This document shows, piece by piece, positions 35,758-46,145 of a DNA stretch of 64,000 bases. The notes below the pieces were generated by a model, which searched no databases, was not told where the DNA came from, and saw only the letters and a program-made list of their open reading frames with translations. The stretch is from Perkinsus olseni (taxonomy: Eukaryota; Perkinsozoa; Perkinsida; Perkinsidae), in contig JABANP010000292.1 of the NCBI GenBank assembly GCA_013115135.1, positions 1 to 64,000 of the forward strand, read 5' to 3'. Each line of letters opens with the position of its first letter. Position 1 is the stretch's first letter. The position numbers and the translations under genes are program-made.

Positions 35758-35997
35758 GCAAAATACAAGTTCAGTTTACTTCTCCACAAACTTCTTCGAC
35801 CGACCCGGTGCGTCAAGCAACGTTGACCCCAAAACTCGTAGAAGTTGCGAAGCTCCGATTTTTTGGGCGCGCGCGGTGGTATCGAAAAAAGCGCACGCCC
35901 GATGACTCTACCCGTCTTGTTTCGTGTGGGAGAGTTGCTGTTGTCTCGTTGGTACTGGAGATGGTTCGATCAGTTTGAATTTATTGGGTTAATTTTG
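35758..35997. promoter_or_regulatory. Bidirectional intergenic region of the KH gene and PDCD5
   Basis: Only 240 bp separate the divergent start codons of the KH gene (minus) and PDCD5 (plus), so both promoters must lie here. No TATA-like or other recognisable core element stands out. Confidence 0.45.
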
Positions 35998-36624
35998 ATG
36001 GACGCTAACGAGGAAGCCTCGGCCGTGCAGAACGCTGCGCAGATGAGCTCGCAGCAGCAACAGCAGCAGCGACAGAAGGAGATGCAACAGCAGAAGGAGT
36101 ACTCAGCGCGCTGCAACCTGACCTATTTTGTATCCTGCATGCTTCAACCTTGGCATCTTCAGAGCTATGGAGGAGCGTAGGAGAGTAGCTGTTCGTTCTA
36201 TGATGGAACCAGAGGCCCTGGAAAGATGTAATCGTCCGAGGGTCGGTGGAGTTGAACTCGTCGCTCTCAGTGAATCGCATTGGCCTTGTCAAGCCCGAGA
36301 AGCAGCGTGCTGTGGAGAGCCTCATTATACAGAGCGCCCAGTCGGGAAGGTTACAGCAACGAATAGGTATATGCTGGGGTCTGAACCCGGGTCTGCTGAT
36401 GGATAGACCGAGAGACTTACTCGTTGGACTATCGCTGCTCTTCAGATGAGGGGACTCTCGTGGAGCTCTTAGAGCATGTCGAGAAACAAAGTGGGGGAGC
36501 TGGCAATATTAAGGTGATAGACAAGGCGTGGGCGTGAGGGAAAGTGATCTGGTTTGGTCAGTTTGCCCGGAGAGCCTTCGACGATGACGACGACTCCGAT
36601 ATTGATCTTGATAATCTGGAGTAA
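35998..36624 (+). CDS. PDCD5: PDCD5/TFAR19 family protein
   Basis: Five exons: 35998-36098, 36163-36227, 36271-36366, 36446-36513, 36562-36624, giving 130 codons plus stop. The family is about 125 residues. The core matches the DNA-binding three-helix family: ALERLNRIGLVKPEKQRAVE corresponds to the conserved R-x-R-L-x-N-L-A-L-V-K-P-E-K stretch, followed by LIIQSAQSGRL, the helix GTLVELLEHVEKQSG and a C-terminal FARRAF followed by acidic repeats DDDDDSDIDLDNLE. In metazoa the protein is linked to apoptosis and to Tip60 or chaperonin partners. In protists the role is not settled. The N-terminal part is unusually rich in Gln (residues about 20-33). Intron 3 (36367-36445) contains a tRNA-like string on the minus strand. 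Confidence 0.92.
36367..36445 (-). other. tRNA-like sequence inside PDCD5 intron 3
   Basis: Read on the minus strand, the intron has a box-A-like GATAGTCCAACGAG, a small hairpin (GGTCT/AGACC) and a box-B-like GGGTTCAGACCCC. An acceptor stem does not form, so it is not an intact tRNA. It may be a decayed tRNA-derived element or coincidence. Confidence 0.25.
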
Positions 36625-36943
36625 TTATGACTGACTACCGCTTGGGTGTGCGTGCGTACTCATACCACTCCTCGGTGAAATCGCACTCAGTTTCAAGCGG
36701 CTATTCACAGGCTTGTGCTGCGTTACCGTGGGGGCTTGCGGGAGGTCCCTGGTTCGATTCTATGTGGAGGCGTTTATTCATCTCAAAAAATGCCCATCCG
36801 CGGGTCTCCACGCGCACATGCATTCAGTGGCCCTCGTCGTATAGCCGGCAACAGCAGGAGATCTCCCAGTAGACGGAACAGAGGCGGCGGGGTGACTTCC
36901 ATACCACATTTCCGACAGATCGTACTACCAATACCCCCTTCAG

Positions 36944-37587
36944 GTGGTAACGTACTACCATGAGATCTCGGAGGAGTGGAACTCTTATCGTCCAACTAAA
37001 CGTGAGTATCTTCTCCTTAATACTCTAAGCGAGGTTGTCAATCTCTCAGCTGCGCAGCGATTTGTCGCGTCGAAGAAGTTTGCCCCTTCCCAGCGTATGC
37101 AAGGAGGTGAGTTTTATGCTACTTTGCCAGCTACAACTGTTTTCATTTAGTTTTATGCTACTTTGCCAGCTACAACTGTTTTCATTTAGTTTTATGCTAC
37201 TTTGCCAGCTACAACTGTTTTCATTTAGTTTTATGCTACTTTGCCAGCTACAACCGTTTTCATTTAGTTTTATGCTACTTTACCAGCTGCAACTGTTTTT
37301 ATTTAGTTATATGCTACTTTGCCAGCTACAACTGTTTTCATTTAGTTTTATGCTACTTTACCAGCTGCAACTGTTTTTATTTAGTTATATGCTACTTTGC
37401 CAGCTACAACTGTTTTCATTGAGTTTTATGCTACTTTGCCCGCTGCAACCGTCTTTATTCAGGCACTGCTAATATACAGCAAGTCTACGACCCAGAGCAT
37501 CTGATCGTTGGTGCCAGTCACAGCAAGACCGCCAAGAAACTTGTGGATTCGGTAGTAGAACTCTTCAGGGCAGTGGTTCGGTTGTGA
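36944..37587 (+). CDS. Partial multi-exon gene of unknown function with a minisatellite intron
   Basis: Three 3' exons are supported: 36944-37001, 37050-37106 and 37463-37587, ending in TGA. Phases 0-1-1-0 fit. The residues begin VVTYYHEISEEWNSYRPTKP, continue FVASKKFAPSQRMQGG and end with KTAKKLVDSVVELFRAVVRL. No domain is recognised. The acceptor before 36944 (CCCTTCAG) implies at least one more upstream exon, probably between 36625 and 36935, which I could not settle. The last intron (37107-37462) is GTGAG followed by exactly nine 39 bp units (see the repeat entry). The gene lies co-directionally 0.3 kb behind PDCD5. Confidence 0.55.
37107..37462 (+). repeat. Intron built of nine 39 bp tandem units
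   Basis: After the donor GTGAG come nine units of the form TTTTATGCTACTTTGCCAGC + TACAACTGTTTTCATTTAG, 5 + 9 x 39 = 356 nt. Units 1-3 are identical. Units 5 and 7 share the same changes (TTTACC, CTGCAA, TTTTTATT), units 6 and 8 share TTATATG, and unit 9 ends CTTTATTCAG, the true acceptor. One unit plus the donor would be a normal 44 nt intron for this genome. Each unit ends in a usable TTTAG or TTGAG. Confidence 0.95.
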
Positions 37588-38039
37588 ATGTTTGTCATCC
37601 TCTTAACATTCGTATTGGTTCACGGCTGTTAAAATCTTTCGATGATGATTAATAACATCTGACTAAATGAAAATGAAAAAAGTCTATAGTTTTACGGGAA
37701 GCATGTGAGGGAGTGTGATAAACGGAGAAGGTATCTAGAGAATGCTTCGATCATCGGCGAACATCGGTGGGAATTTCGAGCGGTTGGAGTGAGTGCCCAT
37801 GGAGAGTGAGCAGGAAGGCGATTTTCAGTCGCCGCCCGCTGTCGCATTTTTTTCAATATTGTCGGTTGCAGTCGGGCAGGTTGTGAAAATGAAAGTTATT
37901 TAGTACTGGGTGACTGCCAAGGTTCGATCCTCGAAATGTAGGACTTTTCCAGTGGTCAAGATGCAGGTTTTACTTCCTAGGAGGATGTACAGAATATAGA
38001 ACCAATAGAAATGTAGAGCCCCTTCCGGGTTTGCTACAG
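37588..38039. other. Short spacer, possible first exon of the next gene
   Basis: An ATG at 37799 opens 27 codons (MESEQEGDFQSPPAVAFF...) ending in phase 0 before a GT at 37880. This would fit the exon starting at 38072. The join is not certain. Confidence 0.3.
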
Positions 38040-38582
38040 AGTTGGGAAGCAGCTGGCTTCGATCTTCCCAGGACCCGGTGCTGCACGAGATCGTCGTCGA
38101 TGCAATTCGCTACGCCGCGACCCAGTTCCATGCTCCACGTGGACACACTGCTCAGCTCAAGAAGGGAGTTGGTGGAAATGATGATGCTGGTAGTATGCAT
38201 ACCACTCCTCGCCCAACTCGCAGGATACCCTCCTTCAGGTCTTGCTGGCTACCTTGACTTCTCCCGTCTGGTGTGCTCCTATCTTCATACCCTCGCCAAC
38301 GAGAGCGACCCCGTCCATCGCGAGCTCCTCAACAGCTCGACAGTGGTCGTCGGAAATATGGGCTTCTGCGGCAACATACCGTGCTTCAGGTCGAAGCGTG
38401 CACTTGACGGGTTCGAAAGATACGCTTTTCAGGTACAAACTTGAAATGGGTCTTCCGGAGCACTACGTGGATCCTTATCGTCACCTTACTAATGTCGTAC
38501 CATACATTTGGTGCAACATCTTCTTTGTTGACCCTTATAACAGATAGAAGCGCTTCGCTCCGCCGCTTCGGTTTTGAACTGA
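38040..38582 (+). CDS. Partial multi-exon gene of unknown function
   Basis: Supported exons are 38040 (or 38072)-38189, 38239-38432 and 38544-38582 (TGA). The junctions give G|GT and CAG|ATA with matching phases. The deduced segments are DPVLHEIVVDAIRYAATQFH, LDFSRLVCSYLHTLANESD, ELLNSSTVVVGNMGFCGN, RALDGFERYAF and the C-terminus EALRSAASVLN. The helical, Leu-rich character suggests a soluble folded protein, but I recognise no family. The 5' end is open: either a first exon at 37799-37879 or something further upstream. Other frames across 38242-38547 are open but read as low-complexity Ser/Thr strings and break the exon phases. Confidence 0.5.
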
Positions 38583-38750
38583 AATAAGCAACTAGACTCG
38601 CACATGTCTATGATAACAATGTTGATGTGATAAGCTGTTTTCACTTGCGTTGTAGCTCCTCAGGGTGGTATCTTCCGCACAGCGAAGATTTTCTCGCCTG
38701 CAGCTTGTGGTTTGCAAGATTCCTCGTGATTACTTTCCTCGACATTCTCG

Positions 38751-40531
38751 ATGGGCTGTTCCTGTAGTACAGCCTTCCACCCCCGAGACAGCGTGGATGA
38801 GCCCCACAGCGCCATAAATAACGACTCCACCGTCGGGACCTTGCAGAAGACCGGACGGTCTAAGTCGGCTCAGTTGCAACCGGTGATCGAGGGAAAATGC
38901 CGACAAGCTTCGCAAACGAAAGTTTTGGTAGTACGGGGATGGGCAGGTGTTGTGATATCTTACGTCGAAGCAGGCGCTGCGCGAGTGTGCATTGCGGTCA
39001 CTACCCGAGGATGCGTGTAGCATGGAGGATCTCCGAACTCTTGACTTGGCCTTCAATCGGCTAACAACTTTGCCAAAGGAAGTTGCTTGGCATGCTAGTC
39101 TGCTAAAGCTCAATCTTAGCTCTAATCAACTCAAGGAAGTCCCTTCCTCATTGGTTTTCCTCATAAGTAATAACCTGACCTGTTTCGTATCTTGCAAGGT
39201 TCGAGATAAGATTCCTCTTTTCAGAGTTACAGTCACTGCAGTTGCAGGATAATAAAATTGAGAAGGTCGGCGGATATGCCTTCCCGGGTTCCCTCGTCGA
39301 ACTCAATCTTTCGAATAACAAATTGTCCCATATAGGAGAGGAGGTCTTCGGTGAGTTGCTCGTGTGAAGGCGAATTCATTTTACAATTTTTTCATCAGAA
39401 ACGTTGAATGCGCTTACCGATGTCGATGTCTCGGGAAATCAATTGCAGACCATCCCCACGAAGGTCTTATTCCGAGTAGCCAGCAAAACGTTAACCACTG
39501 TTAAAGCAGAGTACGTTGAGGAATTGCAAGTGGAGCAAGATTCGTTTTCTATTTGATTCTAGGCACAACAAGATTATAGAAATACAGTGGCCTGATAATG
39601 GTGGTGACGTTCAGTTGGACCGACTCACGTAAGGTTGGTGTCGGTTGGCACGGAAAAAAATCCATAAAATGTGAAAAATTCAGTGAAATTTTTGAAACTT
39701 TCTTAAAAATTTCAGCCACTTTCGAAGCCTTCAGCCAGATTTCGAAGGCTTCTCGCGTTGCATTGATGGTGTCTCCTTACACTCGAAGAACACAAAGCGT
39801 TGCAGTGCAGTTGTACGAACTGCGATGGCACTGAAAGCCTCGGTAGGCTCTTAGGAGTATCGGTGTTTGGATAATTTGTCGTGAATTGTTGCTTCCCTGT
39901 CTTCATAGTTTTGCAGCTCTATATTTCACGAAAACTTGTTGATACACGTTGATGATACAGGGACCGCTCCACATGAATTCTGGGAGAGGGAAAAATCTAC
40001 CGCTAAGAAGTTGGTAAAGGCCCACCAGACTCGTTCTTGTGATTTTAATCGATGCAAAAACTATGTGAAATGATTTCGACTGCTAGCATTAGGAAGAAGG
40101 AGCGTTGCACCGTTTTTTCTATAGGGATCGACTCAGACAGAAAAAGCATAGCCGCCTTGCTTTGTTGCATACCGCTATGTGAAAATCTGTCCACCGGAAT
40201 TTTCCCCTACTTCCTACCAGTTTGACCTCGTGTGCTGTTCCTTCAGGCATGTGGATCTGTCGTATAATCGCCTCTCTACTGTTCCGTCCGAGCTCTTCAC
40301 CAATACAGCGTTAGTGGATTTGTGGTTGCAGGGAAACAACCCTGATCGGCTTAACAAGTATCTTAGGTCGAAGCTGGCATTGCATGGAAATATCATGTCT
40401 CTGTTAGGTATACTATAAAGGAGATCCCAGGGTTCAGCGACTATATCGATCGACGGAAGCGTAAAATTGATAAGCGTATTGACAGCAAGGCAGGCAGCAA
40501 GCTGAACTTAGCGATGTGCGGTTTGGAGTGA
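38751..40531 (+). CDS. Leucine-rich-repeat protein with N-terminal acylation motif
   Basis: Seven exons: 38751-38927, 38971-39166, 39225-39350, 39399-39510, 39563-39628, 40247-40357, 40408-40531, giving 303 codons plus stop. The start MGCSCSTAF carries Gly2 and Cys3/Cys5, a typical myristoylation plus palmitoylation signal, so membrane attachment is likely. About eight LRRs follow, for example LRTLDLAFNRLTTLPKEV, LLKLNLSSNQLKEVPSSL, LVELNLSNNKLSHIGEEVF and HVDLSYNRLSTVPSELF. The C-terminal cap (F-x-x-Y-I-D-R-R-K-R-K-I-D-K-R-I ... CGLE) is a conserved ending of small LRR proteins. Such proteins act as protein-binding scaffolds; the partner is unknown. Intron 5 (39629-40246) is much longer than the others, so one extra in-phase exon there is possible. 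Intron 6 contains the dispersed 12-mer. Confidence 0.82.
40360..40371 (-). repeat. Dispersed 12-mer TCGACCTAAGAT (LRR intron 6)
   Basis: Exact on the minus strand, directly after the 5' splice site. A near copy (TCAACCTAAGAT, minus, 35612-35623) lies in intron 1 of the KH gene. Both are embedded in the longer shared context AGCTTCRACCTAAGATACTT. Confidence 0.6.
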
Positions 40532-41200
40532 CTGGCCGTTATTTGCAGCATAATTGCAGCGAGAGCAGTGACATCGTTGATGTTCTTAATGTGGTAGCAG
40601 TGATGACGACACTTGTTCAGTAATGGTGATATTCACGTGATGTTGTCCGAAAGTTGATGATGATTAATACCACACTATTGCCTCTGTGCACCATCCAATC
40701 GCGTCATCATAACATCATCATTTGTGCCGTGTCGCGTGTCTTTCGTTGTTAGTCGTAAATTACGGTAGTCGATAGTCTGGTTTTGCAGGAAGTATGAAGA
40801 GGGAACGCCACACGCCTTTCTGTGGGTTCTTTTCGTTTGATTTTTTCCACATCGAAAAATAAGAAAATCGGGAAAAACAGATCTAAAGGACCCCAGGATT
40901 CGTTATGATCTGATTCTTCCAAAGAATCAATAAAGACAATTTCTTTTTTCGACTCCTCGAGCGGTGTGCATTATGCTGCGGCGGGTCTGAGTGTCCACTC
41001 TTCTCGCTGTTGGTACGTCTGCTCCCTCGCGAGGAAAGTGACGCGTCAGCTGTATCTGAACACAAGAAGTTACATATTGGGTAGCTATGTGTCATCGTAT
41101 AGAATAGCTAATAAGAGGTAATGTTATTTAGGGAACCCATCGTGACGGTTAATCATGAAAGGTCAGCGGGGCGGTAATATATAAATTGACTTGGTCTCAG
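40532..41200. other. Intergenic stretch
   Basis: Apart from a small inverted repeat (TGATTCTT/AAGAATCA near 40910) nothing is recognised. Confidence 0.4.
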
Positions 41201-41430
41201 ACGACGACCAGCCTCCTGTTTTGTTGATGGATTGGAAAACCGCGTCGGAACGCGTGGGAGGAGAGGAGGTGGTACCGTGGCTAAGTCCAGCTCGAGTCGC
41301 GCATATCTTCAACAGGTTTTTCAAAGTGGATAATGACATAGGCCGGATAGGTAGAGTCATGACTCATGAGCGATTTGGTCGCTTGAAGCGACTCGCTTCG
41401 ACAGGGCGTAGGGAGGAGGCAAGGATGTGA
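41201..41430 (+). CDS. Possible terminal exon of an unknown gene
   Basis: After an acceptor (TTGGTCTCAG) the frame reads DDQPPVLLMDWKTASERVGG, then VPWLSPARVAHIFNRFFKVD, then a basic tail ending in REEARM and a stop. It has a protein-like composition, but I could not find the upstream exon. The opposite strand is also open here, which lowers confidence. Confidence 0.3.
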
Positions 41431-41600
41431 CACGTGCAGCAGGGGCGACACATTGACGTTGTTTTGGTCGTCTGATAAGCCTCGCAGTGACTGTGTCTTC
41501 GCGGATATGAAGTAAGCGGTTGGACTCGTTGTGCGTGTGGGTTGGGTACTACCCATTGGGTAGATGGAAGATTGAATAATTCGAATAATTGATACCCTCG

Positions 41601-41942
41601 TCACCGCAACGGTGATGAAGGGCCTTCTTCAGAGAGAGCGCTTCGCAAGAACCTCCTGGTTTCATCATCCACATCGTCGGTAAGACTCAAGAAGGGAATC
41701 CGAATGGGTGGAGTAACAATCGCTGAAGGTGGTGATCTTAGAGCGTCCCCTGGGGGTTGATCGCTGAGCTCCGCCGACACACGGTTTGACCCGCGTAGAG
41801 CCTTGCTAGGGCTAGGGGGCATAGAGGAGCTGCCGAGGTTACCTCGGCGAGGAAGGACCGAGGAGCTTGTCACTAGAAGCAGTGGCAGGCTCGATCCGAC
41901 TGGCTGAGGGGGCTTGCGTTTTCTCGTAGAAGAGAATGGCAT
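41601..41942 (-). CDS. Ser/Pro-rich hypothetical protein
   Basis: 113 codons starting MPFSSTRKRKPPQP, with a basic cluster that could act as a nuclear signal. The middle is low-complexity (Ser, Pro, Leu). The C-terminus (PIRIPFLSLTDDVDDETRRF, then SALSEEG) is more protein-like. The frame stays open upstream to 42032, so the start is a guess. No homologue is recognised. Confidence 0.35.
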   Translation of the reverse strand: MPFSSTRKRKPPQPVGSSLPLLLVTSSSVLPRRGNLGSSSMPPSPSKALRGSNRVSAELSDQPPGDALRSPPSAIVTPPIRIPFLSLTDDVDDETRRFLRSALSEEGPSSPLR

Positions 41943-42871
41943 GATGCGATCATGATGATGGAGGAGAGAAGGAAACGAGACAACTACAGCTCCCCACTTC
42001 GTGCTAATCGAGAACGAGGGACAACGCCGCATCAGCTCTGGACTAGAACGCTGTACGTGAAGGTGAAAACGCCATCCCTCTCATGAGAAAAAGACGAGGG
42101 AATCTCGAGAAGGGGATCCGTTTACCGCACAGAAGCAAAACTGTTACACAGTTTAGACGTCGTATAGAGGTAAGCCTGTAGACAGAGACGCCGTCAGAGT
42201 GATGTTCCTTCTGACACCTCAATGCCGCTTGGGACGAAGTGAACTGTGTCAAAAAGTCCAACTGCAATAATAGCGATACTAGTCCTTCAATTAAGGCATG
42301 GTCACTTAACTAAGACGACCAATTAAGACTATCGAATGTGAACAGTAGTATCGATCGCCCAAGATACACAACTATGCGCCAAGAGACGCATCAGAGCCGT
42401 ACAGGTAACAAACAAGGGGTGCACTCATTTACCCCCTACCGGGTAGGGCCTACCCTCTCATCAGAAATTGTTTTTCAGTGGCGAGTTTACTACCTCGCCT
42501 TCCATCAAAGAACCTTTGGCGGCGGCCCTTGTGCCTGCGTGCGGCTCCTGAAGCGTACGCGCGCACAAACTTCGTCGTGCGCCGCATCACATTGATGACT
42601 CAGGCTGGTTCGGAGTTGCCTACCTCGCTCTCATGTTCTCTCGCCATGTCGTAGGCGTGCTCGCCATGGTCTTGTTTTCTGCAAGGTTCAAGTGATTTAC
42701 CATTGATCTGCGCATACGTTATTGAGAATAACTTCTCCATTATCCTTCTGTTACCCGGGTTACACTTCCCGGATTCGACAGATTCCACCGACGGCGATCG
42801 TGCCTGGCGTGACCTCATCTCATCAGTAGTTCGATTGAGAGGTCTTTAAGAAAAGCAGTTGTCGTTTTAAG
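41943..42871. other. Intergenic stretch before the cysteine-rich peptide cluster
   Basis: Nothing supported; short overlapping frames only. Confidence 0.4.
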
Positions 42872-43066
42872 ATGTCTCCATTGTATCTCTCCCTGATGAC
42901 CATTTCGTGGCTGTTGTGGGCAGCTGAGCCGTTCCTCGACCATCGTCGTGCGCTGGGAGGAAGTGGTAACTGTGACGCTATATTTTGTGACTGTGAGCCT
43001 CAGTGCAACTGCGTAGCTAGCGACCCTAGTCTTGTTAAACCATGCATGTGCCAGTGCCCCTACTAG
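42872..43066 (+). CDS. Small secreted eight-cysteine peptide 1
   Basis: An intronless frame of 64 codons. The signal peptide is MSPLYLSLMTISWLLWAAEP. A basic HRRAL motif follows, then a mature region with eight Cys spaced C-x4-C-x-C-x3-C-x-C-x10-C-x-C-x-C and ending CPY. It belongs to the same family as the peptides at 44542, 48211, 50287 and 52145 and the broken copy at 55596. The constant parts are the hydrophobic leader, RRAL, the EPQC block and the C-x-C-x-CPY end; the loops vary. The even number of cysteines in a secreted peptide suggests four disulfides. No match to a named family is recognised and no activity is claimed. The start is fixed by the signal peptide. Confidence 0.65.
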   Translation: MSPLYLSLMTISWLLWAAEPFLDHRRALGGSGNCDAIFCDCEPQCNCVASDPSLVKPCMCQCPY

Positions 43067-44541
43067 TTGAGCTACAACAGACCCGCTTCCGGCTTCACCG
43101 AAGCGACTCACATTCGGTACTGAAAGAGTTGTATTTCAAAACTCCGCCTGGTTCATATATGCACTGGGTCGAGTCCCAGGCCGCTCGAGGTTCCTCACAC
43201 GTTCGGGCCTCCTGTCATTGTTCCGACCGTCCGGGATTCAGAGTCCTGGTTCCGGTGAAAGCTAATAAGCCGGAAGGTTTTTGTGTATTATTTGATGAAC
43301 TTTGCTGGTGGCTAGACGGCTCTCGACCTTTGCATGCGGTGAGGCTGTTAACAAGATTTATTTCAGTGAGACGGTTCCCGGAGACTGCTCACAATAGAAT
43401 GATTCCTGAACTTGGTATTTCTTGCGTTGAGTACATCGCGAAATGATGAGCACGACTTCTCTCCAGAATGGGGTGAGTTCCTGTGGAGGGAGGGCCTCTT
43501 GGTGTTGAGTTACTCGCTTGCTTGACGAATCGTCGGTGAGATTAGTATTACTAATCCCACAACGCCTGGTGCGCGGCGCTGCGTGACACGCCCCACGACT
43601 TGTGTCTACGTTGCGGTTGTCTATTTCTTCGTGTGTAACTGGCACCCGGTGATACCCGGGATTATAACAATAATTTATTAGGTTTAAGGCTGCATCATGC
43701 CGCTATTCCCGGTACGATTGAAAGGCTATCGGTTGCTTCTGTGCATATGGTCTGCATGTCTTCTGCGACACAATTCTGTCTACCTTTTTGTTAGGTTTTC
43801 TTATGGGACGAAAGTGCACCCATTTTGGCGCTCGCCTGGAAAACCTTTGGCCCGTATATATGGGACATTTCCTGTAATATTCGGGACATTTTCTGTGCTA
43901 TCCCTGTGTGCTGCAATGCGTATCTTTGCTCTGCGCTATTGAGTGCTGCAATAGCTATAGATTCTAATCTATTCGTGAAGTGTAAGCTTGTCACTCGTCA
44001 CTGACAAGTACTATCACTTGTGACGTATTATTGTACGCTGGAACGTGTACTCTAAGGTGCGAGGTCTGGGTTGTGTTATTATCTATAGAACTTGGACAAG
44101 TAGTAGTGCGATCGACTTCCCTACGTACCTTGACAGTTTCTGTACACCAGGGGCCGACATCATAAACCCAACAATAGGGAGCAGAGGCAAAACAGTAGCT
44201 CAGTTTGACTCATCAGATTACATGCAGGGTGTCTAGAAACCGTTGGCCAGCGAAAGACACTCAGGTATATTCGGGTGAGCATAGCGACTTCGAATGCACC
44301 TTTGCCTGAGAACAGTGACGCTCCGTCTGTGTTTACGCGTGCAGAGTAGTCTGGGCTATAACTCTTTCATAGGATCCATCTCACAAGCTCCCTTTGGCCT
44401 TGTGTTCCACGTATGAGTGAGAAGAATACAACACTTTTTTGGCGCGTCGGATCATTTCACGCTAGGGCGTTGCGGTCAAAATATGCAAAATCGGTTGTGC
44501 GCTTCTATTATATATCTAGTTCGCCCCAGGCTCTCTTAAAT
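43067..44541. other. Spacer within the peptide cluster
   Basis: It contains one 8 bp palindrome with 1 nt spacer (43540-43556, GATTAGTA/TACTAATC). No further gene is supported. Confidence 0.45.
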
Positions 44542-44724
44542 ATGGCCAAGGTCTATCTCCTGCTGTTCGGCATGCTATACTTGCCGCTGATGCTGATGGC
44601 TGAGCATTTCCGCGGACAGCCTGATTGCCGGAAGGCCTATGCTTATTGTGGAGGTTGCGAGCCCCAGTGTAGATGTGTAGCGGTCCCCTTTGAAGAGCGG
44701 TGCATATGTAAGTGTCCTTATTAG
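44542..44724 (+). CDS. Small secreted eight-cysteine peptide 2
   Basis: 60 codons. The leader MAKVYLLLFGMLYLPLMLMA is strongly hydrophobic. The mature part keeps the order of eight Cys with loops 6-2-3-1-8-1-1 and ends CKCPY. The RRAL motif is missing (FRGQ instead), so this is the most divergent intact member. The frame is open upstream, but only this ATG opens directly into a signal peptide. It is the second gene of the cluster, on the same strand as all the others. Confidence 0.62.
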   Translation: MAKVYLLLFGMLYLPLMLMAEHFRGQPDCRKAYAYCGGCEPQCRCVAVPFEERCICKCPY

Positions 44725-46145
44725 TTCAGGGTGTTCCAGAGGTTCATCATGAAATTTTAATGCAACGTGACAGCAGCCTGTTGTCGGCAGGTGCAAGCTA
44801 TCATCGTGCTGTCGCTATAGCATATCTCAGTTCATATTTTATTTCAACTACCAATGTGTTGCTTTTCCGTTGTTGCTCGTAGTCAACGCAAGGCGAGAAG
44901 GAGTGCAAAGTCTTCTACTTTCTTCTTCTAAGCTTACCCTCTCGGGAGGAATGAGCTATGCACGCATGCACAAGACGATCGGCGCATAGATTTAGATTTT
45001 ATTTCTGTATTTGCTATAAGTTTGATGGTAGCAAATAGCGGTTGAGGTTCTCGAAGTATTAGTAAGGAGGCTCCCTCGAGACTGTCTTTTCGCGTTGTTC
45101 CAGTGATGGTAAATCATGCGACATACAGTATGTTACATACTGCCAAAAACACAGAGAATCAGACTTCATGAAATTTTCGTCCGTCGTGGACGAAAATTTC
45201 TCGGACATGATGGCCCGAGACTCGAAGAATATTGTGGCTTCAGAAATATTCACGATCGTTCTTCACTGTTTAAACAGGCGATCTTAATTACAACTGCATA
45301 CTTCACGTCCTTGTGATCAAAAAGGAGACGCGTGAGCAATTTCACACATCAAGTGGGGATACTTTAGTCCGAGACGCAGTTGAGGCCCGGAAGAGGCCGG
45401 CCCACTTCAGACTCCCTCTAGCTCTACTGTAGTGAGAGCTGCACGGCTAATCGTCGAGTTATATAGTGGCCATTAGGCAGCTGAGCGGGGGCAGGGTGCC
45501 TGGGTTCACCACAATACTCGGGAAAATAGACCTCGTCGAATTGGCGAAATCGACAATGTCGATTCGACAACGACTCTTGTAAGCTCGTGCAAGAGTACTG
45601 AGTGCGGTGGGGTAACTCACACCAAACAGTGCGTGTTCGTACGTCCAGAACGCTAGTGTGGTCGCGGTGTTCCTCTTACACCCCATTATCCTAGGTCGAA
45701 GCACCTCACCCATGCACCGTTGTTGCACCGTCACCGCTATCGCTTTCCCCATCTCCCAGTCCCCGTCTCGGAGGTATCGTAATCGCGAAGCATTCCCGAT
45801 AGTTGTCAAGAATTCGTGGCGAAGGAAGCTACGCCCTCAGTACTTAAACACTTACGGTTCAGCTTGGTTCAGCGAATTAAGTCTCGTGAATCATGACTCA
45901 GTATGAATTTCATACCATGAAACACTTTGGCTGTTCAATAGACCCCCAGTGAGCTTCAAGAGGGCTCCCAGAATCGCCTAGTAAACGTAAAATTCATTCC
46001 GGGGAGCACTCCTGCAATTCAACACCCCAATGCTCCATTAAAGCAGACTGCTTGAAGCAGTTGCCTCCCTTACTGACTTCCAACCCTATAACAATCGGAT
46101 TATCAAAACATCATCTCAAACACCAACAGTGAGCATGAGAGACAA
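44725..46145. other. Spacer within the cluster
   Basis: Contains a palindrome at 45170-45200 and a smaller one at 45126-45142. No supported gene. Confidence 0.45.
45170..45200. repeat. Perfect palindrome, 13 bp arms, 5 nt spacer
   Basis: GAAATTTTCGTCC and GGACGAAAATTTC flank GTCGT. Confidence 0.85.

Noticed and set aside
36690..36775. Possible tRNA around TGGTTCGATTC
   Set aside because: The T-stem does not pair and the ends cannot form an acceptor stem.
37107..37462. CRISPR-like array
   Set aside because: The units are directly contiguous without spacers, lie in a eukaryotic intron and are explained as a minisatellite.
38242..38547. Open frame of 101 codons across the unknown gene at 38.2 kb
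   Set aside because: Low-complexity Ser/Thr composition and phase conflict with the better supported exon chain in another frame.
45459..45809. 116-codon minus-strand open frame
   Set aside because: No paralogue, domain, signal peptide or consistent splice context; it could be chance.
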